Below are positions 7,146 through 13,992 of a stretch of DNA of 19,085 bases, piece by piece. The notes under the pieces were generated by a model. That model worked only from the letters and a program-made list of their open reading frames with translations. It had not been told where the DNA came from and did not search any database. Location of the stretch: NCBI GenBank assembly GCA_003153055.1, contig PMBV01000081.1, positions 2,537-21,621 on the forward strand, given 5' to 3'. The DNA comes from Myxococcales bacterium (GTDB lineage: Bacteria > Myxococcota > Myxococcia > Myxococcales > Myxococcaceae). The translations under genes were made by a program, and so were the position numbers. Position 1 is the first letter of the stretch; every line of letters begins with the position of its first letter.

Positions 7146-8084
7146 TCATGGCCGCTGTGACGGAGGTCGGCCGAACCAGCGGCGCCAGGCGCGGGTGAAC
7201 GAAGCCTGCTCGGCGAAGCCCACCTTGGTGGCAACCTCTCCCAACGTCAGGAGCCCCTCGTCCAAGAGTTCCTCGGCTCGGTCGCGGCGGACCTCGTCGG
7301 AGAGCTGAGACAGCGTGGTGCCGCTGGCGGCGAGCTTCCGTTGGAGTGTTCGACGGCTGAGGCCCAGCGACGGGCCCGCGTCGTCGAGGGTCAGGCTCCC
7401 TGGCAGTCGTTCCCGAGCCAGCGCCCGGACAGCCACCAGTAGCGCGTCGGCCGAGCGATGCTCCGCGCCGACCATCGAGCCCAGCGTCTGGAGGAGCAGT
7501 GGATCCGCGTGGCGCAGCGGGATGGACCAGTCGCTCGCCGTGAGCTGGAGCGATGTCTGGCGGGCGCCCAGGCGCACCCTGGGCACGCCGAGGAGCTCGC
7601 TCCATCGGTGTGGAGAAGTGGTTGGTTCGGTCAGCTCGACGACGCGGAATGCCAAGGGCTGGCTCGCGAACGTGCGCAGGCGACTGATGAGAATGCCCAA
7701 GACCAGGAGGTCACTCTCGGCCTGACCAGGAAACGGGGGCTGATTCACGATGACGACCCGCCGGTCTCCTTTGGACAGCCGAACGAGTGACAGTTGCAGC
7801 CCTGGGGCGACCAAGGGGAAGAGCTTCTGGGTGACGGTGAGCGCGGCCCCGATGGTTGCGGAGGCGGCCGCCATGTAGTCGACCACGCCCATGACTCCCA
7901 ACGGCATGGAGAGACCCAGCTCGAGGGGGAGGGTGCGCCGGCCGGTCGCCGCCAGGGCCCTTTCCCAGAGCAGAGCGAGGGCCTCGTCGTCCTCGATGCG
8001 CTTTGGCCCGAGCCGCTTGGCATCGACGCCGAAGCGCCCGAGGGCGTCGACGATGGCCTGGACCGAGCGAGGAGAGACGGGCAC
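7146..8084 (-). CDS. AraC-family transcriptional regulator (arabinose-binding-like N-terminal domain)
   Basis: The 312-residue protein starts at a GTG at 8084; the nearby ATG at 8100 is out of frame. The N-terminal 200 residues (for example LPLELGLSMPLGVMGVVDYMAAASATIG) follow the arabinose-binding-like domain found in OruR/ArgR-type regulators, where it senses a small molecule or mediates dimerisation. The C-terminal 100 residues contain two helix-turn-helix motifs: SLTLDDAGPSLGLSRRTLQRKL, and GEVATKVGFAEQASFTRAWRRW followed by FGRPPSQ, the family signature. It is divergent from the GNAT gene, with 79 bp between start codons that contain a candidate operator, so it probably controls that gene and perhaps itself. 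Its last codons form the right copy of a 63-bp direct repeat. Confidence 0.93.
   Translation of the reverse strand: MPVSPRSVQAIVDALGRFGVDAKRLGPKRIEDDEALALLWERALAATGRRTLPLELGLSMPLGVMGVVDYMAAASATIGAALTVTQKLFPLVAPGLQLSLVRLSKGDRRVVIVNQPPFPGQAESDLLVLGILISRLRTFASQPLAFRVVELTEPTTSPHRWSELLGVPRVRLGARQTSLQLTASDWSIPLRHADPLLLQTLGSMVGAEHRSADALLVAVRALARERLPGSLTLDDAGPSLGLSRRTLQRKLAASGTTLSQLSDEVRRDRAEELLDEGLLTLGEVATKVGFAEQASFTRAWRRWFGRPPSQRP
7153..7215 (+). repeat. 63-bp direct repeat, right copy (inside the intact AraC gene)
   Basis: This copy is 62/63 identical to 5477-5539. Together the two bracket the lower-GC surface-protein gene. Outside the repeat, similarity stops abruptly on both sides. Confidence 0.9.
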
Positions 8085-8111
8085 GGTGGAACGCTCGCAT
8101 GCTTGGCGCGC

Positions 8112-8147
8112 GAAGACAAAAGTTCGGAGCTAGAAGACAAACGCTCG
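8112..8147. promoter_or_regulatory. Candidate AraC-type operator: 15-bp direct repeat at 21-bp pitch
   Basis: GAAGACAAAAGTTCG (8112-8126) and GAAGACAAACGCTCG (8133-8147) are 13/15 identical and start exactly 21 bp apart, two helical turns. AraC-family proteins commonly bind such direct repeats with their two helix-turn-helix motifs. The site lies between the divergent AraC and GNAT genes. The proximal half ends 4 bp before a candidate -10 (TACCTT, 8152-8157), where a class II activator would sit over the -35 position. The GNAT ATG is at 8164, so the transcript could be leaderless or nearly so. Confidence 0.65.
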
Positions 8148-8163
8148 TCGATACCTTGGATGC

Positions 8164-8748
8164 ATGAAAGCGCACCATCTGTTGGCTCGAGCATTTCAAG
8201 AAGACCCCTTCATTCGCTGGGCGGAGCCCGACGACGTACGCCGCCCGAGGACCATGCGGCGGGTGTTCGGGGGAATGCTGGCGTACGCCCGGGGCTGCGG
8301 CGGCCATGTATTCGAGCCCGGGGTTGGCTCGGTGCACTGGCGCGACGGGCGCTCCGCCAACATGGGGTCCTTCTCGGTGGTGACCAGTGGAACCTGGAGC
8401 GTGGCGCTGGTCGCCCCTCCGCCCGTGTGGCTCCGGCTCTCTGCCCACGAGGACGCGGCGATGGCTCGGGTGCAGCCGTTCCTGGGAACTGGCTCGGTGT
8501 ACCTGTGTACGCTGGGCGTCGAGCCGAGCGTGGCGGGCCAAGGCCATGGCAGTCGCCTGATCCGGCGGGCGCTGGTTGAAATGGGGCGCCGATGGACGAG
8601 TTGCGTGCTGAGGACGGAGCAACCGAAGAACCTTCCGTTCTACCTCCGCAATGGCTTTCGGCAGGTCGATGAGCAGGTGGTGCCAGAGAGTGGGCTCAGG
8701 GTCTGGGTGTTCTCTCGTCCACTGGAGTCGCTCGGGACGACCACCTGA
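8164..8748 (+). CDS. GNAT-family N-acetyltransferase
   Basis: The 194-residue protein starts at an ATG with no ribosome-binding site in front; a second, out-of-frame ATG is 4 nt upstream. The N-terminus (LLARAFQEDPFIRWAEPD) is the usual opening of GNAT proteins of this type. Acetyl-CoA motif A is at about 115-135: LCTLGVEPSVAGQGHGSRLI, with the pyrophosphate loop G125-Q-G-H-G129. The final motif B (LPFYLRNGFRQV) has the N-G-F turn typical of the fold. The acceptor substrate is unknown; small-molecule detoxification is one possibility. It is transcribed divergently from an AraC-family regulator, which likely activates it. Confidence 0.9.
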   Translation: MKAHHLLARAFQEDPFIRWAEPDDVRRPRTMRRVFGGMLAYARGCGGHVFEPGVGSVHWRDGRSANMGSFSVVTSGTWSVALVAPPPVWLRLSAHEDAAMARVQPFLGTGSVYLCTLGVEPSVAGQGHGSRLIRRALVEMGRRWTSCVLRTEQPKNLPFYLRNGFRQVDEQVVPESGLRVWVFSRPLESLGTTT

Positions 8749-8876
8749 GCCTCCAGTCTACCTCCCGGAGACGCGGGTTGGTCGTCGAGGCGTGGTCCCG
8801 TTCTCGCCACCTGGATGCTGGCCGAGCCCGGGAGATGCGGTCAGCTCTGAGGTCTGCTACCCATCGCAGTCAAACC

Positions 8877-9956
8877 ATGCTCCCTCTCCTCGAGGGGCTC
8901 GAGCGCGGCCTCCCGCTCCTCGCGCCTCTGTCCCTCTCCGCGGCCACACAAGAAACGCTGCGCGGCGTCGCCCGAGAGCTCCCCGACGCCTGGTACTGCC
9001 TCGCGCTCGAAGCGCGCCTCACCACTGACGACCCGCGGGTCGACCTGCTGGTCTGCGCCCGCGCCGACGACGGCGGACGTCGTGAGCTCCTCGCCGGTCT
9101 ATCGCGTCTGGTGACGAGTCTCCCCCCATCGAGCGCCTGGCATCGCATTCACGACTTCTGCAGGGAATGGGCGCGCGAGGGGTCGACGCTCAACCAAGAC
9201 GTGCCATTCATCTGGCTCGAGTTCGACCTGCCACCTGGCCCACGTGCCCCGGCGGAGCCCTTCCTCTTCTTCTGTACGCAGCGCGACTTCCTCACCTCTC
9301 CCTTCGGCTACCTCAAGTCGCTCGACGGCGAAGCCAACACCCAGGCTCGGCAGCTCAAGCTCATCGACGAAGGACTCTCGCTGCTCCTCGGGCAGAGGCC
9401 CTGGCCCACGGTGCTGGACCGGGTCGCTCGGTGCCTGGCCACGCTGCCCCTCGCCGGCCACCTGCTCCACGTCGCGCCGCTCTCGCTGCGTTCACTCGAC
9501 GCCGTCCGGCTGGTCCTCACGCTGCCCCGGAACGAAGTGCTCACCTACCTCCAATCCATCGAATGGCCGGGCCGCCTCGACGAGGTGCGCTCACTTCTGG
9601 AGCGACTCCACGCCGAGAGCCCGATGGTGGGCATTCAGCTCGACGTCGGCGCGGTCATCGGCGGCGCCCTTGGCCTGCAATTCTACTTCTCCGGCTCAGA
9701 CGACCGATGGACCTCCCTCCTCGACGCCATGGTCGACCTGGGGCTCTGCGCTCCATCGAAGCGCGGCGCGGTGCTGAGCTGGCCGGGGAAGGAGACCGTG
9801 TCGCTCTCGAGCCGGGCATGGCCCGTCAGGCTCCGTCGCGAGCTGGAGCTCAAGCTCGTCTGCCGGCCCGGTCAGCCGCCGCTGGTCAAGGCCTACTTCG
9901 GAATGGGCGCCGACTTCGTGCTCTTCGCCGAGCCAGTCCCAGTGCCATCACCTTGA
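8877..9956 (+). CDS. Conserved-looking protein of unknown function
   Basis: I do not recognise this family. From an ATG at 8877 it has 359 residues; an ATG at 8835 and a TTG at 8778 are in frame upstream, but a candidate -10 (TACCCA, 8858-8863) favours 8877 with a very short leader. There is no signal peptide, membrane helix or known catalytic motif. The middle includes IHDFCREWAREGS and VPFIWLEFDLPPG. Two segments share a pattern of beta strand followed by helices ending L-L-x2-[LM]: WYCLALEARLTTDDPRVDLL onward, and GIQLDVGAVIGGALGLQFYF onward, suggesting an internal duplication. GC-rich third positions support coding. The kinase gene starts 51 nt downstream, so the two may work together, although the kinase appears to have its own promoter. 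Confidence 0.75.
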   Translation: MLPLLEGLERGLPLLAPLSLSAATQETLRGVARELPDAWYCLALEARLTTDDPRVDLLVCARADDGGRRELLAGLSRLVTSLPPSSAWHRIHDFCREWAREGSTLNQDVPFIWLEFDLPPGPRAPAEPFLFFCTQRDFLTSPFGYLKSLDGEANTQARQLKLIDEGLSLLLGQRPWPTVLDRVARCLATLPLAGHLLHVAPLSLRSLDAVRLVLTLPRNEVLTYLQSIEWPGRLDEVRSLLERLHAESPMVGIQLDVGAVIGGALGLQFYFSGSDDRWTSLLDAMVDLGLCAPSKRGAVLSWPGKETVSLSSRAWPVRLRRELELKLVCRPGQPPLVKAYFGMGADFVLFAEPVPVPSP

Positions 9957-9982
9957 CCACTCGGTCAGCGCGAGCCTACCAT
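9953..9982 (+). promoter_or_regulatory. Sigma70-like promoter for the kinase gene
   Basis: TTGACC at 9953-9958 and TACCAT at 9977-9982 are 18 bp apart, close to the housekeeping consensus. The -35 element overlaps the TGA stop (9954-9956) of the preceding gene. The expected transcript start is near 9989, giving a leader of about 20 nt that contains the AGGGG ribosome-binding site of the kinase. Confidence 0.6.
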
Positions 9983-10007
9983 TCAGCCCCGCCGCAGGGG
10001 CCTCCCG

Positions 10008-13000
10008 ATGTCGCAAGACTCGAACTCTTCCTCGGAGTCTCCAAAGCGCTACGCAGGGCGGTTCGAGCTCATCCGAGAGCTCGGCCGTGGCGGGTTCGGC
10101 GTCGTCCATGAGGCCCTCGACCACCAGCGGAACCAACGGGTCGCGCTGAAGATTCTCCGGAGAGATCGCCCGGCGAAAGTCTCGGCGCTCAAGGCCGAGT
10201 TCCGCTCTCTCCGAGACATCACCCACCCCAACCTGGTGGTCCTGTACGATCTCATCGGCGGAGGCGACGAGTGGTCCATCAGCATGGAGCTCGTCGAGGG
10301 TTCCAGCTTCCTCGCCTATGTGTGGACCGGCCCCGTCGGCCTCCCTTCACCCGCCGACGATGGCGCCTTGGCGACGACGTGGCGCGAGGGGACCAGGCCA
10401 CAGAGAGTCGAGACGTCGAGTCACCGGACCCACCTCTCCTTCACCCTCGACCGGACCCGCCTGCGCGCCGCGATGCGACAGCTCGCGCTCACCGTCGATG
10501 CCCTCCACCAGGCGGGCAAGCTCCACCGCGACATCAAGCCCTCGAACATCCGCGTGACCCCCGCGGGCCGGCTGGTTTTGCTCGACTACGGCCTCGTCGC
10601 CGACGTCGACGCCGAGGGGCGCTTCGACCAGCAAGGCACCGTCGCCGGCACCTCGGGCTACATGGCCCCGGAGCAGGCGGGAGGTGCCGACGTCACCGAG
10701 GCGAGCGATTGGTACTCGGTCGGGGCGGTGCTCCACGAGGCGCTCACCGGCGCGGCCCCCGACGTGGTGCAGCTCGCGGACCTCGACGCCGCGGCCGAAG
10801 CCCGGGTGGCGCAGGGCCAGGAGTTGGGCGACGAGCCTCCGGGCCAGCTCGAGGCGCTCTGCTGCGCGCTCCTCCAGCCCGACAGCGCGGTGCGCCCCAA
10901 CGGCAAGGTGGTGTTGCAGCTCCTCGGGGCCACTGGGCCTTCCCGGTCTTCGGCGCTGGCGCGGCCGTTCGGGCGCTTCGTCGGCCGCAACGAGCAGCTC
11001 GTCGCGCTGGAGCGGGCCTACCAGCTCGCCGCGTCGGGCAAGGCGGTCTGCGCCAAGGTCCACGGCGGCTCCGGGTTCGGCAAGAGCGCCCTCTGCGAGC
11101 AGTTCCTGTCGCAGACACGGGCCCATGACCCCGACGTCGTCCTCCTCCGTGGGCGCTGCTACGAGCGGGAGGCCGTGCCCTTCAAGGCCATCGACCCACT
11201 CGTCGACGGCCTCGCCGCCCACCTGATGGGCTTGAGTCAGACCGAGGCCGCCCAGCTCTCTCCCCGCGACCTCTCGGCGCTGACCCGCCTCTTTCCCGTC
11301 TTCGGAGAGATGCCGCGGACCCTGACCGATCGAGAGGTCAATCTCCCCGAGCTCGAGCCTGCCGAGCTCCGCCGCCGCGCCTTCGGAGCCTTTCGAGAGC
11401 TCCTCGGCCGGCTCACCGATCGCCACCGGGTGGTGCTCTTCATCGACGACGCTCAATGGGGAGACGAGGACAGCGCCGCGCTGTTGATGGAAGCGCTGCG
11501 ACCACCCCGCGCCCCCGGCCTCCTGCTCCTCATCTCGCATCGAGCGGGCGAGCCCGGTCCGCTCCTCTCGAATCTCCAGGGCTGGCTGACCGACGCTGCC
11601 CACGAGGACCGGCTGGTGGATGTGCCGGTTGAGCGCCTGCCCCCCGAGGAGGCCCGGGCCCTGGGCGAGTCACTCCTCCACGGCGTCTCCGACCCCCAGG
11701 CCCTCGAACGCCTGTGCGATGAGGCGGGTGGGAGCCCTCTGTTCATGCTCCAGCTCGCCGCTGAGCCCCGCAGGTCCCGCTCCCCCGGGGCGCCGCCAGT
11801 CACGCTCGTCGACGTGCTCCGCTCGACCGTGAGTGCGCTTCGCCCCGAGGCCCGGGCCCTGCTCGACATCGTCTCCATGGCAGGTCGGCCGGTGCCGGCC
11901 AGCGTCGTGCTGCACTCGGCGGGCTCGCCTCCCGACGGCCTCGCCACCATCCTCCGCCTCGTGGGGGAGCGGATGTTGACGAGCGCCTCGAGCGGCCGGT
12001 TGGAGCGCTTCGAGACCTACCACGACCGCATTCGAGAGACCGTCGTCGGGCTCCTCGAGCCGGATCGCCAGCGGGACATTCACGCGGCGCTCGCGGCGGC
12101 CGTCGAAGCGGGCCCAGCGGAGGAGCGGGACCCCGAGGTGTTGCTCACTCACTACGAGGGCAGTGGTGACTTCCAGCGAGCCGGCACCCAGGCGCTCCTC
12201 GCGGCCGAGCGAGCCGAGCAGGTGCTCGCCTTCGAGCGGGCCGCCGAGCTCTACGGGCAGGCGCTCGCCTGGCGCCAAGGCACGGAGCACGACACCCCCG
12301 AGCAGGAGCGCGCGCTGCGCTGCAAGAGAGCCAGGGCGCTCGCCAACGGTGGCCGTGGCAAGGAGGCCGCCGAGGGCTACCTCGCCGTCGCCGCCCTGGC
12401 ACCGGAGCAGGAGGCGCTCGAGCTGAGCCGCCTCGCCGCGGAGCAACTGTTCGCGTGCGGTCGCACCGACGAGGCGCTCGCAGTCCTCGGGCCCCTCTTG
12501 CGCCGGGTGCACCTGACGCTCCCGAGGAGCGGGGCCGGGGCCGTGTGGCGAATCATCTACCAGCTCGGCAAGCGGCTCCTCCGCGGCGTGAAGCTGAGGG
12601 AGGCTGGGCCGCCGAACGCCGACCCGCTGGTGAGGCTGGGCCTCGAGGTGGCGTGGACGGCCGCCGCGGGCCTCTCCAGCGTCAATCCCGTCGTGGCGAT
12701 GGCCCTGGTGCTCCAGCACCTCAACCTCGCGCTGGCCGCGGGAGATCGCCGGCACGTCTGCCGGAGCCTCCCCAGCTTCGGTGCCCTCTGGCTGGTGGCC
12801 GGCTCCCCCGGTGGCCTCAAGCGCGGCACCGCGTTCCTCGAGCAGGGGAGAGCCCTGGCCGAGGGGCTCGACGACCCGCTCGTCGACGCGCTGCTGGGCA
12901 TCTTCTCCAGCACCCGCTCCATGGTGCTCGGCGACTGGTCCGCCGCGCTCGTCCAGGTCGACCGGGCGCTCGAGGTCCTCGCCGCGCGCCCGAGCGGCGC

Positions 13001-13868
13001 TCGCTACTGGCAGACCGTCGCCCTCGGCATGCGCCTCCAGACGCTCGAGCTCTTGGGCCTCGTGACCGAGCTTCATGCCGGCGCGACCCGCTGGGAGGAC
13101 GACGCCGCCGCCCTCAAGGACCTCTTCGGTCAGCTCTACGCCTCTCTCTTCGGGGCCCTCGCGAGGCTGGCCGCTGGCGACCCGACCGAGGCACGCCGCC
13201 GCTCCAGCGCCGCGCTCGCCACCTGGACTACCCGCGCGGGGTTCTCCGCCCAGCACCTGTTCGCACTCCGGGTCACGGTCTGCGTCGACCTCTACGAGTC
13301 CGCTGGGCTCGAGGCCCACCGGAGAGTCGAGGAGGCCTGGCCGGCCGTGAAGGCCTCGCAGCTCCTCCGGGTGCAGTCGACGCGCATCGACGGCCTCTCA
13401 TTGCGAGCCCGGGCCACGCTCGCCGCCGCCGGAGCGTCGAAGTCGCCCCAGCGCCTGCTGCAGGCCGTGGAGCGCGACGCCGGCCACCTCGAGCGGGAGC
13501 TGCGGCAAGACGCCCGGCCGTTGGCGAGCCTGCTCCGCGCGGGCGCCGCTCGGCTTCGGGGAGATGCCTCGGGAGCGCTCGCCCAGCTCGAGCTCGCCAG
13601 CGCCGGCTTCGGCTCTGCGCACATGGAGCTGCACGCCGCTTGCTGCCAACGCGCCAGTGGGGTGGTGGTGGGTGGTGAGGCAGGACGGGCGCTGGTTGCC
13701 CAGGCAGACAGCCTGCTGAAGAAGCGCGGAGTCGTCGACCCGCGGCGTTGGGTCGAGGTGCTCGCGCCTGGCTTGTCCGAAGCTGCCCCGGCCGATGGGG
13801 CGCAGGGGAGCAGCGAGAACGCGCAGGCGAAGAGGGAACCGGCTGACTTCCTGATGAAGCGGGGGTGA
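10008..13868 (+). CDS. Ser/Thr protein kinase fused to an AAA-type ATPase and a long helical-repeat (TPR-like) region
   Basis: This 1286-residue protein starts at an ATG preceded by AGGGG. The kinase domain spans about 18-310: glycine loop GRGGFGVV (27-33 region), K48, E64, catalytic loop HRDIKPSN (173-180), D193-Y-G in place of the usual D-F-G, and APE at 220-222. A roughly 45-residue insertion (about 105-150) precedes the C-lobe helices. An AAA-type NTPase follows: FVGRNEQL (324-331), Walker A GGSGFGKS (353-360), Walker B VVLFIDDAQW (475-484). From about 700 to the end the sequence is Ala/Leu/Arg-rich helical pairs of TPR type, with no adenylate cyclase or LuxR domain. This architecture resembles the PknK-like signalling ATPases abundant in myxobacteria, which couple phosphorylation to a STAND-like switch. 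Partner and signal are unknown. Confidence 0.93.
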   Translation: MSQDSNSSSESPKRYAGRFELIRELGRGGFGVVHEALDHQRNQRVALKILRRDRPAKVSALKAEFRSLRDITHPNLVVLYDLIGGGDEWSISMELVEGSSFLAYVWTGPVGLPSPADDGALATTWREGTRPQRVETSSHRTHLSFTLDRTRLRAAMRQLALTVDALHQAGKLHRDIKPSNIRVTPAGRLVLLDYGLVADVDAEGRFDQQGTVAGTSGYMAPEQAGGADVTEASDWYSVGAVLHEALTGAAPDVVQLADLDAAAEARVAQGQELGDEPPGQLEALCCALLQPDSAVRPNGKVVLQLLGATGPSRSSALARPFGRFVGRNEQLVALERAYQLAASGKAVCAKVHGGSGFGKSALCEQFLSQTRAHDPDVVLLRGRCYEREAVPFKAIDPLVDGLAAHLMGLSQTEAAQLSPRDLSALTRLFPVFGEMPRTLTDREVNLPELEPAELRRRAFGAFRELLGRLTDRHRVVLFIDDAQWGDEDSAALLMEALRPPRAPGLLLLISHRAGEPGPLLSNLQGWLTDAAHEDRLVDVPVERLPPEEARALGESLLHGVSDPQALERLCDEAGGSPLFMLQLAAEPRRSRSPGAPPVTLVDVLRSTVSALRPEARALLDIVSMAGRPVPASVVLHSAGSPPDGLATILRLVGERMLTSASSGRLERFETYHDRIRETVVGLLEPDRQRDIHAALAAAVEAGPAEERDPEVLLTHYEGSGDFQRAGTQALLAAERAEQVLAFERAAELYGQALAWRQGTEHDTPEQERALRCKRARALANGGRGKEAAEGYLAVAALAPEQEALELSRLAAEQLFACGRTDEALAVLGPLLRRVHLTLPRSGAGAVWRIIYQLGKRLLRGVKLREAGPPNADPLVRLGLEVAWTAAAGLSSVNPVVAMALVLQHLNLALAAGDRRHVCRSLPSFGALWLVAGSPGGLKRGTAFLEQGRALAEGLDDPLVDALLGIFSSTRSMVLGDWSAALVQVDRALEVLAARPSGARYWQTVALGMRLQTLELLGLVTELHAGATRWEDDAAALKDLFGQLYASLFGALARLAAGDPTEARRRSSAALATWTTRAGFSAQHLFALRVTVCVDLYESAGLEAHRRVEEAWPAVKASQLLRVQSTRIDGLSLRARATLAAAGASKSPQRLLQAVERDAGHLERELRQDARPLASLLRAGAARLRGDASGALAQLELASAGFGSAHMELHAACCQRASGVVVGGEAGRALVAQADSLLKKRGVVDPRRWVEVLAPGLSEAAPADGAQGSSENAQAKREPADFLMKRG

Positions 13869-13992
13869 ACGTCCGGGGGAGCTGCTATATTGCGCCATCG
13901 CTCGTGGATGGGCCGCGTGCGACTCGTCTGCATTCTCGGAGCCTGCCATCGCTGCCGCGGCTCTCAGTCTCGAAACGTTCCGGCGGCGCCTC
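13869..13992 (+). promoter_or_regulatory. Spacer before the methyltransferase gene with a candidate -10 element
   Basis: An AT-rich TATATT at 13886-13891 stands out in otherwise GC-rich DNA and could be a -10 box, but no matching -35 is visible. The methyltransferase frame is open across this spacer back to stops at 13852-13857 and reads sensibly (ALSLETFRRRLV just before 13993), yet it contains no ATG, GTG or TTG. Confidence 0.35.

Noticed and set aside
8736..8786. Inverted repeat GACGACCA/TGGTCGTC after the GNAT gene as a terminator
   Set aside because: The arms are only 8 bp with a loop of about 35 bases and no T-run, too weak to call.
10347..11603. Minus-strand open frame of 418 codons
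   Set aside because: It is antisense to the kinase and AAA domains; its composition is low-complexity Glu/Gly/Arg.
11670..13319. Long minus-strand open frame of 549 codons
   Set aside because: It lies entirely antisense within the kinase-ATPase-TPR gene, whose reading frame is continuous and has known motifs.
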